Origin: Ochromonas danica
Taxonomy: Eukaryota; Sar; Chrysophyceae; Chromulinales; Chromulinaceae
Reading direction: 5' to 3'
Assembly (NCBI GenBank): GCA_015146655.1
Contig: VKHL01000109.1
Location: 1 to 64,000, forward strand
DNA length: 64,000 nucleotides
Position numbers and translations under genes: made by a program. Under the pieces are notes generated by a model. It did not search any database. It saw only the letters and a program-made list of their open reading frames with translations, and was not told where the DNA came from. This document shows, piece by piece, positions 32,848 to 44,666 of this stretch. Every line of letters starts with the position of its first letter. Positions within the stretch are counted from its first letter, which is position 1.

Positions 32848-35800
32848 ATGGAAGTAAAAATTGATTCTGAACGATTTTTTCAACGATTAGAACGTTTACA
32901 AAGTAATTGGTTATCCCATAAAGTTGATAAATGGGGTGGATGTGATGCACTTTGTATTCCATTTGGTTCTTCGAGTGAAGATTTGATTTATTCGAAATCC
33001 TCTTCTCTTCATCTTTATCTCTTTGGATTAGAAGATCTTACCGATTCTATTATTATTATCACCAAAGGAAACTTTTTCTTTATGTCATCAACTAAGAAAT
33101 GTAATTTCCTACGTGAACAACTTTCTGCCACAACTTCTTCTTCCACAACTTTGACTTTCTATGAACGAACAAAGGATGAAGGAATGAATCGTGAAAATAT
33201 GAACAACTTGATTAATGCTATTCGAAAGAACAATGGCAAGAAGATTGGTTCATTGTTTAAAGACAAGTTTTCTGGACATTTTGTTGCTCAATGGATGGAA
33301 ATGGTGGATAACAGCCAATTAGAGAAAGTTGAGATTGCTTCTGCTTTAGGACATTTCCTTGCAATAAAAGATGAAGTAGAATTGGTAAGATGCTTTCTTT
33401 GGTGATTAGTTAATGAGCATAATAGAAGGTTAACATTTGAAAATATGTGTGAATACATGTGAAATAGGATTTATGCAAACGAGCAGCTGTCTTGACCAAT
33501 AAGATTATGAAGCATGGATTTGTCCCTGAAATGGAAAATGCTTTAGATAATGATACGAAAATCAGTCATAAGGACCTGGCGAAAAAGGTATGACTCTCCC
33601 TTGCGTGTGGATCATTTATCATGCATTATTGACGAGTTATTTGTCTGACATTTAGGTTGAGGACATCATTTTGGATCCTTCGAAAATAGGGTTAAAGCTA
33701 TCTGCCAACACTGTGGAGAGTTGTTATGATCCTATTATTCAGAGTGGAGGCAAATATGACATTAAATTGAGCGCAGTGAGTGACGGAGATAATCTGTCCA
33801 GCAACGTTATCCTCTGCAGCTTGGGAGCTCGTTATCGAAACTATTGCTCAACATTGTCCAGAACGTTTCTTGTTGATGCTCCTCCCAAGATCGAGAAGAC
33901 TTATGGCACTTTGATTGGTCTTTATAACGCCTGTCTGGAGAAAATGGTAATTGGCAATGAGTTGAAGGATGTCTACGAAGGGGCTAGAGCCTATTTGAAG
34001 AACAAAGATGCAGCTTTGTTGAGCCATTTGCCTAAGAACTTGGGATTTGCGATTGGCCTGGAGTTCAGAGATAGCACCTTGGTGTTGAATCAGACCAACA
34101 ACACTCCCTTCTCTGAGGGAATGGTCTTCAATCTATCCGTTGGCTTACACAATATCCCTCTCAGTGAAGAAGATAAAGCAAGTGCGCCCGAAGCAGTCAA
34201 AGCTCTTTCTGTCTTCTCTCTTTTGGTGTCAGACATGGTAGTTGTACTGAAGGAAGGAGTGCCGGATATCCTCACCAAAATCTCGAAAGAATATGCTGAC
34301 ATTTCTTACAGCATTGGTGATCAGGTAATAGCTCTTCCTTTTGGTCTTTTTGATATGTACAACTCAGATCACATTCCTTCTGATAGGAGAAAGAAGGCGA
34401 ACAAGAGGAAGAAGAAGATGACGAGCCCGAGGAAGGAGCTCCTCGTCGAAGCCGTCGCGCTCGTGAGGAGAAAGAAGCCAACGAAGTTACAGCCTATCGT
34501 CGCGCTCAAATACAGCAAGACTTGATGAAGAAGCGACTGGAAGAGGCTAGATTGCGCATGTTGAAAGGTGCAAGTGCAGGTGGTCCTCAAGATGATGCGC
34601 AGGAGGTTGAGGTGAAAGACCTTGTTACATACAAATCTCCAAGTGACTTCCCCAAAGATCTTGTTCCAAATAGAATCAAAGTGGATCTGGATAAAGAGGC
34701 TATCTTGGTGCCAATCAATGGGAGACATATTCCCTTCCATGTTTCGACTATCAAGAGTCTCACTCAACCCGATCCCGATATGCGCATCAACTTCTATATT
34801 CCTGGGGCTGCTCTCGGTAAAGAAGCAGCAAAAAATATCCAACAACTAGTGTTGAAGTATGGAGAGCAATATACTTTTATCAAGGAATTGACATTTCGCA
34901 GTAGTGATGGGAAAAACTTGCAAACTGTCTATCAACAATTCCAAGAACTTCGCAGGCGTATAAAACAACGTGATCAGAAAGCTGAACAGGAGAAAGATCT
35001 TGTCGTTCAAGCTAAATTGATCAAGATCAAAGATCAACGTGTTCCTCGTTTACAGGAGGTTAAGATTAGACCCCAGTTGAGTGGTAAGAAGTGTACCGGA
35101 ACTTTGGAGGCTCATCAAAATGGTCTTCGTTTCACCTCGAGCAAGGGAGAGATTTTAGACATCATGTATGCCAACATCAAGCATACTGTTTTCCAACCAT
35201 GTGATCGTTCAACATTGGTGCTCGTGCATTTCCATCTGAAGGATTTTATCCTTGTTAATAAGAAGAAGCAGAAGGATATTCAGTTCTTTACCGAAGTTAT
35301 CGAGGCGTCTCTTAATCTGGAGGGAAGCAGACGCTCTGCTTATGATCCTGATGAGATCGACGATGAACAGCGTGAGCGAGAGATGAAGCGCAGACTCAAT
35401 ATGGCTTTCAAAGACTTCTGTGCAAAGGTCGAGAAAGTGGCTGCTCATTATGAATTCAACTTGCAGGTGGATGTGCCGTTTAGAAAGTCTGGATTTGAAG
35501 GCAATTGGTCGAAGGAAATGGTGCTCTTGCAACCCACCACTCATTGCTTGGTGAGTTTGACTGAGTGGCCTTCTTTTGTGCTCACGTTGTCGGAAGTGGA
35601 GCACGTGCATTTTGAGCGTGTGACCTATGCCACAAGAAACTTTGACATCACATTCATCTTTAGGAACTGGGAATTGCCCCCAAAGACCATCACTGCAGTG
35701 GATATGAAGTACATGGATATTGTTCAAGATTGGCTGAACTTGGTTGAAATTACCTATACCAAGGGTCCACGCTCTTTGAACTGGACTGATGTCATGAAGA

Positions 35801-36243
35801 TTGTCCGCGAAGAAAAGGATATTTTCTATGATGACCACGATGAAGATGGTATTTCTAAACCTGCCGGTTGGTTGTTCTTGTCTGCTGAAGCCAGTGACGA
35901 CGAAGATGACGATGAGGATGAGGGCGGTGATTCCAGTTTCGGTGAAGAGGATGATGAAGACGATGATGAAGATGAGGATGATTCTGAGTTGGACGAGGAT
36001 GACTCTGAATTCGATGAAGATGAAGAAAGTGACTATGACGAGGAGGATGAATTGGAAGAAAAGGGCATGGTTAGTGCTAATTGAGCCACCTTGGCTGTGC
36101 CCTGTTTATCCGTAACCGTTGTTTTGTTTTGCTTTTAGGATTGGGATGAACTGCATCGTCAAGCTGTTGCTGAAGACAAAGCGAAGAGAAGTCGAGAAGT
36201 CGAGGAGCAGCCACGCAGCAACAACAAGAAGGCCAGGCGATGA
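32848..36243 (+). CDS. SPT16: SPT16, large subunit of the FACT histone chaperone
   Basis: Five exons (32848-33384, 33468-33587, 33656-34324, 34387-36069, 36139-36243), 1037 aa, the family's usual size. Domains in order: N-terminal peptidase-like lobe (FFQRLERLQSNWLSHK), the catalytically dead pita-bread fold (VILCSLGARYRNYCSTLSRT, FSEGMVFNLSVG), a basic/acidic linker, the dimerisation and middle domains (GRHIPFHVSTIKSLTQ, FTSSKGEILDIMYANIKHT, VPFRKSGFEGN), then a long Asp/Glu tail and DWDELHRQA with a basic end. FACT removes and restores H2A-H2B during transcription and replication. The usual partner (POB3/SSRP1) is not in the window. Confidence 0.96.
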
Positions 36244-36369
36244 AGGACTGACAAAACGCTGAAGACTCAAAGACAACTTCTTAATGTTTAAATAACTACA
36301 AAATTTAACTGCAAAGTTGTGCAAGTTGATGGCTAGGTCACATTGAGATACATGAAGGGAGCAGGTTTA

Positions 36370-37527
36370 TTAGTCACCTGCCTCAGGCGCAGCGAAAAAC
36401 TTGTTCGTGTCCTCGGAGAGGCGACGATCAGGTTCTTCCAAGCCTTCGACGACAACTTTCACCATAATCTCATTCCGCCTCACCCAAGGCAATGCATAAG
36501 GTGGGTTATATTGAATGACCTGAAATGTGGCAGGATCGTAGTTGATATTTTGACTCAACAACGCATCTTCCAGCTTGGCCTTCTGCCTCAGCACTTCACC
36601 TTCAGTGACGACACCAGAGAACTCCACAACAGCAACATCCATAGGAGCTACATCACGCAACTCAACATTCTCTGATGTTGGAATGGGTGCAGTGACAGCT
36701 GTGTATTGTTTTGGCAAGATGAAGCTGATGGACTTGTTATCCAAGATAATAGGAGCAGTTTGGGCAATAGAGGTGGAGACTCCATCCACAGCATTTTCAC
36801 CTAGGAAGTAAGACGCTAATCTCTGATAGCCAAATGTTGTCGCCAAAGGTTCAGTGACAATGGCCTCCTCTGCGCTCACATCATCAGAGAGCTTGGTGCT
36901 GCAAACAGAGTAACCATCATAGCGACGAAGTTCCAACTCCTCCGTCTTCTTGAGCACTGTGTAACCAGGCAACTCGATGCCTTCTGGGTTATTACGAACA
37001 ATATTCTTAACTTCCCTGCTCACAGTATCCACAGTGGTTTGTAAGGCAGAAGGGTCTTGGGTGATTTCCTTGACTGTCGTGATCGCCTTCTGACCTCGTT
37101 CAATCCACTCTGATGGGCCTTTCTCCACCAAATCACTGATTACCTTCGGTCCTTCATCCACGATTCTTGGGACAGCTTTGGTCAAAAACTCAGGAATAAT
37201 ATCGGAGACAAGCTGCTGATTGAAATGTTGAATCTCACGTAAAGCTTTGCCATAGGATAAAGTCTTAGGAGCAACTTTCTCGATATTTTTTTCCTGGAAA
37301 GCTGTACGAACATCACTCGAAATCTCACTTAATCGACTGAATAAATCTCGTGATAAAGTTCGACGAGCATCACAAGGAGTGTCAACGTCTAAAATCTGAT
37401 CCAAATCTTCTTGCCATGTCGATGATCTCAATCCAGTGGAAGGAAAAAATGAGACAGGTCTCACTCTAAAAGCAATAAATTCTTCAATCAACAAGGTTAG
37501 TACGAGCCCTAATAGAACTTTCTTCAT
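36370..37527 (-). CDS. SOUL heme-binding family protein, plastid-targeted
   Basis: Single exon, 385 aa from ATG 37527. The start KKVLLGLVLTLLIEEFIA followed by FRVRPVSFFPSTGLRSS is a good bipartite plastid presequence, which is why I prefer it to an upstream ATG that would add about 64 low-complexity residues. Residues about 60-170 are helical (VVSDLVEKGPSEWIERG-like stretch). The SOUL/HBP domain occupies about residues 180-370: GYTVLKKTEELELRRYDGYS, SISFILPKQYTA, VAVVEFSGVVTEGEV, and the end QVIQYNPPYALPWVRRNEIM. SOUL proteins bind heme or tetrapyrroles; plastid members are linked to chlorophyll metabolism and plastoglobules. Confidence 0.9.
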   Translation of the reverse strand: MKKVLLGLVLTLLIEEFIAFRVRPVSFFPSTGLRSSTWQEDLDQILDVDTPCDARRTLSRDLFSRLSEISSDVRTAFQEKNIEKVAPKTLSYGKALREIQHFNQQLVSDIIPEFLTKAVPRIVDEGPKVISDLVEKGPSEWIERGQKAITTVKEITQDPSALQTTVDTVSREVKNIVRNNPEGIELPGYTVLKKTEELELRRYDGYSVCSTKLSDDVSAEEAIVTEPLATTFGYQRLASYFLGENAVDGVSTSIAQTAPIILDNKSISFILPKQYTAVTAPIPTSENVELRDVAPMDVAVVEFSGVVTEGEVLRQKAKLEDALLSQNINYDPATFQVIQYNPPYALPWVRRNEIMVKVVVEGLEEPDRRLSEDTNKFFAAPEAGD

Positions 37528-38013
37528 TCTTTTCGATTCTGCTGGTTGCTGCTGTTCGTTGTTGTTGTTGTTGTTGTTCTGTGTTGTTGTCGTGTTGTTG
37601 TCGTCAGCACAGCAAGAAGGGGGAAAACCTGGGAAAATCCGGTAAAACCTCTCTGGGATGGGGGAAAATTTTGCATTGGGTGGTAATAATAGTCTGTTCG
37701 TGCGGGTTGTGTCCATCACAGCAGCAGGCCCGGTTGCGGGCGGGTTGGTGTGCTGGGGAGGGAAAAGGGCAGCAGCACAGCAGCAGGCGGCGATCCTGTT
37801 CGATCAGATCAAGTCAGATCCCATCTCGTTGATTTCCTTTTCATCACGAGATCTACTGCAAAGACTTCTTGTCTTGAAGTTTGATAAGCTTTATATTTTC
37901 TTTTATTAAACCTGATATTTTCAGGCTTTCTAAGATTGGACAATTTTCTTCTAGAAAAGATATTCTCATCTCCTCCTGTTTTTTGAGTCTATTCTTCGAT
38001 TGAATCAAGAAAA
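37528..38013. other. Divergent promoter, SOUL gene and Rab gene
   Basis: 486 bp between two divergent start codons. It holds a (GTT)n-type simple repeat at about 37555-37605 that on the minus strand would extend the SOUL frame as Asn/Gln-rich residues; I take it as 5' UTR. G-rich patches follow to 37760. No gene seen. Confidence 0.5.
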
Positions 38014-38841
<828 letters not shown>

Positions 38842-39126
38842 ATGAGCTCTGCGGATATACTACTACTGGGTTTCCTTCGAAAATGTAGGTATTCATATTT
38901 TGTGGAGTGATGACCCAAAGCAAAGAATCAAGCACCATAGTGTATTCATATTCATACCCGCCACCACCTGCGTGTTTCATGCTTTTGTTTGTTGGGAAGA
39001 AAGGTAATGGTTTGCAACATGTAGTTAAATTAGTAAGCTTAAGCAATAAGCATGAAATAGATCAATGACGCTTCATTGGTCCCTGTCATGACTGTAGGAT
39101 TCACTTGCAAACACACAATAAATTCT

Positions 39127-41264
39127 CTACGCAGAGATCACAAATTGTTCATGAAGGCGCAAATCTCGCGAAGAAGCTCCGATAAACACGGTAAAAGTTC
39201 CTGCAACCAGCTCCCAATTATGAAGCTCGCTGTTCCAAATGGAGAAGTCTCTGTTGGTTAGAGCGAACTGGACAATTGAGCTGGACTGACTCTTCAGCGA
39301 CACCTTCTTAAAAGCGCGTAGCTGTCGTAGTGGCTCTCCGGCCTCCGAAGGAAAGGATAAGTAGACTTGAATTACTTCACTTCCATCTTTTGGTCCCACG
39401 TTCTTCACAACGACATCAACAACTGTGCGAACACGCTTGCTGCTATGACGATCAGCATGCTCACTGGGTAGTTCATTCGCCACTTGTAGTTTTAAGGCAG
39501 AATATTCGAAGTTGGTGTAGGACAAGCCATGACCAAAGGGGTACAGGGGAACAACATCGTAAGCATCATACCAACGATAGCCAATGAGCAATTCTTCCGT
39601 GTAGGCTGCATCGCGCATAATGGCTCCTGTTCCAGGATACTGTTCAGGAGTAAAACCAACCTCATTATCCTTGTTCGGTATTGTCACAGGAAGTCTAGCA
39701 GATGGATTAACAACACCAAACAGAACATCTGCTAAACCATTTCCAGCTTCTTGACCAGGCATCCAACTCACCAAAATGGCAGAAACCGTTGCTGCCCAGG
39801 GCATTAAAACTGCTCCTGGTGCAACAACATCTACAATGGTTCGACTGTTAACGGCAGCAACAGATGATACAAGATTATTCTGAGCATCGCCCAAGGACAA
39901 TGTATCACGGTCGGAACCTTCGCTTGAGGTTGTCGCCACAACAACCACAGCAAGAGAACATTTTCCCGCCAATGCCACAGCAGTTGACACATCTTCACCG
40001 CTGTTGTAAAAAACAACTGTGTTGGTACCCGCTAAATAAGCTTCAATGCCCTGCGTAGGAGTTATGACATAAGGTGGGGATACACTTCCAGAACCACCAC
40101 CAGAAATAGTGTCTTGATTACCAATTACTGCAACACAATCACCCAGTTGATTCTTGTCCAGGGGTAGAATAGAGTTGCTATTCTTCAGCAAAACGGTAGA
40201 CTTAGCGGAAATCTCCCTGGCTAAAGCATTGTGCTCAGAACTGGTTACATTTGCGGTGGGATCACCGACCAGAGGACTGTCCATGAGACCAATCTTTTCC
40301 ATCGAGTGGAGAATGCGGAACACACTGCGATCAATGTCCTCCAATTTAATCTTATGCTCCAGTAGCAACGCTTCTAAAACAATATGATTGTAGAAGAGTC
40401 CAATTGGCATTTCTTGATCCATACCAGCAAGAAGTGAGTTGACAGAGGACTTGGCGGCAGTCCAATCACTAACAACCCATCCATTAAAACCCAAATTCTC
40501 TCGCAGATGTGTCAAAGTATCATTATTCTGACAAGCATAGACATCATTGATACGATTGTATGCACACATAATGGATAGAACACCAGCTTCAATCGCAGCT
40601 TCAAAAGGTGGATAGTAGAGTTCAAATCGAACACGTTCGTTGACATTAGCGGAGACAGTCATGCGATGATCTTCAATCTCATTGTTCACAAAGTGCTTAG
40701 CATTGGCAATAATACCTTGATCTTGAATCCCTTTAACAGAACTTTTCGCCATTGTAGAACCCAAGATTGGGTCTTCACCACAAAGATATTCAAAATTACG
40801 ACCCGCTGTGGGAACACGTGCAATACCCAAACCAGGTGCCAAAGCCATATTAGCCCCCTTGGCTTTAAACTCTTCCGCCATCGCGGAAGCCCATCGATAG
40901 ACTAGATCACTATCCCAAGAGGCTGCGATGGTCAAAGCGGAAGGCCAGGCGGTGCTTGTTCCTTCCCCGCCAGTGGAGGACGATGTGCGGAAACCTTGTG
41001 GGCCATCTTGCATCTTCAAAGCAGGAATACCCAATCTTTCAATAGCAGGTATATTACCAGTATAGGTACCTCTTACACCAGCACTATATAAATACAAGCA
41101 AGAGGAAAAGTGTGTGAGAGAGGAGAGGAGGAAATAGTGAAATGAGGACATCAAAGAACATACAGAAGAGATAGCTTTTCTGATAAAGTCATCCTGGTAA
41201 TAGCTTCTTCTATAGAAGAAGCTATTGAGAGGACAACACCAGAAGCTAGTAATAACCAAAGCAT
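39127..41264 (-). CDS. Secreted GH3 beta-glucosidase/xylosidase-type glycosidase
   Basis: Two exons (41264-41164, 41083-39127), 685 aa. A signal peptide (MLWLLLASGVVLSIASS) is followed by MTLSEKLSLL and GNIPAIERLGIPALKMQDGP, standard for GH3. KHFVNNEIEDHR supplies the substrate-binding Lys-His. The catalytic nucleophile is Asp in GFNGWVVSDWTAAKSS. The second alpha/beta domain (DCVAVIGNQDTISGGGSGSV, LAVVVVATTSSEGSDRDTLS) and the C-terminal fibronectin-III-like domain (YPFGHGLSYTNFEYSALKLQ) are complete. It hydrolyses beta-linked glucose or xylose from glycans or glycosides outside the cell or in vacuoles. Alternative acceptors in the first intron were considered; the one used restores the family sequence. 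Confidence 0.93.
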
Positions 41265-41353
41265 TTGATTTTGACCAAATTGAACTTTTTCAAGACAAGA
41301 AAATAGAAATTACACCAGCAGCAGACTGTTTCATACAGAAACATATTTCGACA

Positions 41354-41359
41354 ACGCGT
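41354..41359. promoter_or_regulatory. ACGCGT palindrome between GH3 and SLC25 genes
   Basis: ACGCGT within ACAACGCGTTTCTC, 62 bp ahead of the SLC25 start and 90 bp from the GH3 start. Third occurrence of the same core in a divergent gap of this window (with 3708 and 32730). Confidence 0.35.
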
Positions 41360-41371
41360 TTCTCTATATAC

Positions 41372-41387
41372 GTTAACTTAATAAGAA
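41372..41387 (+). promoter_or_regulatory. GTTAACTTAATAAGAA word
   Basis: Exact 16-base match to 26238-26253. It lies 34 bp ahead of the SLC25 start codon, so it may be a core-promoter or transcription-start element. Confidence 0.35.
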
Positions 41388-41420
41388 CATTGTAAATTCC
41401 TCCCTTCAAAATAAAAAGAA

Positions 41421-42523
41421 ATGCGAGAAGAATCACCATTTGATAAAGTATTCCATGAATGGAGTTCTGGTGGCTTAGCTAATGCTATTGCTTCGGCTAT
41501 TTTGAATCCTATTGATGTTGTGAAAACACGTTTACAAGCTCTTTCTCCAACGGCTAATCCTCACACAATCATTCGAATCCGTCCAATCATCCAATCCATC
41601 TGGCGGGAATCTGGTGTGATTGGCTTATGGAAACCTGGATTAGCAGCAAGCATGAGTCGAGAAATGTTAAATAGTGGGCCTAGAGCAGGGTTTTATGTTC
41701 CTATTCGAGATAGTTTGCAGGACCTGCGAGGAGAAAGTGCTGATAGTCAGTCTTGGTCAACAAAACTGCTCGCTGCTCTTACCACAGGTCAGTTCCCTTC
41801 TCTTCTCTAATTACTGGGGAACATATTAATATCTGTGAATGCGGATGTGAATATTTGGTAGGCATTATTGGCTCCTTGACGTCGAATCCTATCGATGTGA
41901 TTAAGATACGCATGATGGTGGATACCAGAAAATATCCTTCGATCTTACTTAGTGCTTACCGCATTATGAGTCAAGAAGGGATTATTGGGTTTTATAAAGG
42001 TGTGGCTCCTTCAACCCTTCGTGGTAAGCCCTCCCTTCTCTTGATCCCCCCGACCACTCTATTAGCTGGAACTGTGAGGGTGTGTTCTACCAGCTGCCAT
42101 GATCTCTATGGGTGAACTGGCTACATATGATCAAAGTAAGTATATGATGAAGAAGATGTTCAACATTTCCTCCGAAAGCTGGCTGCTCCATGTGACTTGC
42201 TCCATGATTACTGGCCTCGTTGCGGCAACTGTTGCTGCACCTTTCGATCTTCTCAAGACCAGGTAAGTCACTGCTTCACCGCATTGACGATATTTTGGTG
42301 ATGATGGCATATTGATGATTGCCAATGATATGAAAGAGCGATGAATACAGCGAATGCGAATGAAAGTTTGTTGGGACTAGGAAGACGAGTTGTCGAAGAA
42401 GAAGGAGCCCTCGTACTCTTCCGTGGCTGGCTACCAGCATATCTCCGCCTTGGACCACACGCAATTATATGCTTCCCTGTCTTCGAACAGCTACGACGGT
42501 TGTTTGGTTTGAATTATTTGTAG
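41421..42523 (+). CDS. Mitochondrial carrier (SLC25, dicarboxylate/UCP-like group)
   Basis: Four exons (41421-41787, 41862-42023, 42094-42262, 42337-42523), 294 aa. All three signatures are present: NPIDVVKTRLQ, NPIDVIKIRMM and APFDLLKTRAM. GPRAGFYVPIRDSL after the first odd helix and GIIGFYKGVAPSTLRAAMIS in the second repeat are closest in feel to the uncoupling-protein/oxoglutarate/dicarboxylate cluster. The last intron ends in AAAG rather than the usual TAG or CAG. The substrate cannot be told; a dicarboxylate or related anion is likely. Confidence 0.85.
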
Positions 42524-42571
42524 ATGCTATATGACTACGAAACAACTAGAGGTTTCTCAACTGTTTTAGTT

Positions 42572-44280
42572 TTACTGTCTATACTTCTTCCACATCTCAT
42601 GATTGTACGATTTAGTGAACTGCTTAATGTCTTCAAAGCTAGGAAGGAAGGAAACATCCTCACCGACACAAGCTATAGCAGGTGGATGCTCCATCATTAG
42701 ATTGGCAACTTTCATTAGGTCTTTCTCGCTGACTGCGTCTATCTTCGCACAAATGTCATCTGCAGGCTCTCTACGACCGTAGGTGATAAATTGACGTCCA
42801 ATGTCCTCACATACAACAAGTCTAGATTCCAGCTGCATCATCATGCTTGACTTTAACATATTCTTGGCACGATTCAGTTCCTCAGGAGTGACCGGCGCAT
42901 TCGCAAGCAACGAAAACTGATCTACAATAACCCGAATAAGATTAGCAACGCTGTCTGGGGGGCAAGCTCCATCTATACCAAGCAAGCCGCTTTGATCATT
43001 TATATTCACAAAGGACTCGACTGCTTCAGCCCAATAATACCGATTGAGTACTTGGGTATAAAGTCGTGTATACATTCCCTTTCCAGGCCCTCCTGAAGAA
43101 AAGCTCTTTCCACCACCAAGTAGTTGCTGCATCACACATGTTGGAACAATCAAATCGCTGTGCCATCCGCCAACTTCAAAGGCCATTGCAAGTTTCACAA
43201 ATGGTTCTTTCAATGTTCTCTGTTCGGTAAGCAATCCACCAGTATAGCTGCTTTTAGGCTGACTAATAGAAGAAAGATTTCCACGAGGCAAGTGCTGAAA
43301 CTTTTTCGCAACTAAATCTACGAAGTTGTCATGATCAACACCTGCTGCCGAAACAACGCAATTATCCCCAAAAAAGTACTTGGCGCGAAAATCTTGAAGT
43401 GTCTGGGCAGTAATAGTATTGACTTTATCTAAAGGACAATAGTGGCTATTTCCCAATGGCTGTCCCAGGTAAGCAGCACGTTGCACAAGATCTCTTGAGA
43501 TCACTTCACTGGGCAGCTCATTGTCTTGTAACTCTACAACAATCCGACTTTCTTCCATCTCCTCTTCAGGGAAACTTGGACATAAGATAGTATCTGCTAT
43601 GATATCAAGAGCTTGTTCCAAGTTTGGACGAAGGAAGTCAATACAGTAGAGAATATTCTCTTTGGTGGCAATGCATTGCACCATTCCACCCATACCTTCC
43701 ACGGCAGCAATAATCTAAGCAAAGCAGCAAAACAAAACCTTCATTAGAACAACCAAGATCAAGCTATCAGTTTAACAGTCTATCTGTGTCTCACATCTTT
43801 GTGTGCTCTGCTATGAGTGGATCGAAAAGCGTTGAGTTCCAGGAAGTGTGTGGATCCAGTGTTGTGCTTGGTCTCGTAGGAACTACTCACACACACAGAC
43901 ACCTTACCTCACTATCTCACACAGAATACTTATAGCAGAGAATCTACCTACCTGCCAGTACGCACAATGAAGGCAATGGAAGACATTAACCCAGGCATTT
44001 CTTGGGTGGCCACGGTTAATCCATTAGGTAGCTTCACTGACAAGGTAGGAGGGATATTACTACTTAGAATAGGCTTAATAGGAGGCATATTAGGGAAAGG
44101 TTTATCCAATCGGAACTTCTCATGAAGAAGAAATTCTTTAGAGGATTTGTCAATCTTCTTAGGCTCAGTCATGGCCTTGGCGGAAGTAACCACTGGTTTT
44201 TCATTAGGATCTGGATAAGAATGATAACTTCGACAAGAGATTCTAGATCGTTTATGAATGAGTCGAGACAATGCTTTCAT
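42572..44280 (-). CDS. PMPCA: Mitochondrial processing peptidase alpha subunit
   Basis: Three exons (44280-43952, 43885-43795, 43714-42572), 520 aa. The start (MKALSRLIHKRSRISCRSYH) is a typical basic mitochondrial presequence. PPTLSVKLPNGLTVATQEM opens the M16 domain. The zinc motif of the catalytic beta subunit (HFLEH) is HFLEL here, so it cannot bind zinc normally, as expected for alpha. The substrate-binding glycine-rich loop GGGKSFSSGGPGKGM is the hallmark of MPP-alpha. YTRLYTQVLNRYYWAEAVES and the end NHEMWKKYRQ fit. With MPP-beta (not in the window) it removes matrix-targeting presequences. It faces the SLC25 gene tail to tail, 48 bp apart. Confidence 0.95.
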
Positions 44281-44666
44281 GGATTTCTTTCTTTATAATA
44301 AAGGTCTGCTAAGCTAGTATTCTGATAGTTTATTGCCTTATATTCTGTTAACCAAGGAGGTGAACATCACATGACAACTTAACCCACCATCTCTTAACTT
44401 AACATCTACTTAACTTAACTTTACTTGACTAACAAATAACATGGCTGCTGACCTGCAGTTGACTATTATAACTATTTGGAGGAACTGGATGGTTTATTAA
44501 TCTTCAAGTATAATGATCATCTTGTCTATCTTCATTATCAAGAGATTTCATATTTGATCATATTCATCACGAAAACAGATGGACAGACTTCCAGATTCTG
44601 GAAACCTGGAGAAAAAAGAGTGTGAAAATGGTCAGTTGCTCAATTAATTAATTGAATAGTGCAGTG
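44281..44666. other. Divergent promoter, MPP-alpha and zinc-ribbon gene
   Basis: 386 bp between divergent starts. At 44390-44430 there are several TTAACTTAAC-type words related to the GTTAACTTAATAAG elements. No gene seen. Confidence 0.5.

Noticed and set aside
42572-44280. MPP-alpha read as an active M16 protease
   Set aside because: The zinc motif is HFLEL without the second His, and the glycine-rich loop marks the alpha subunit.
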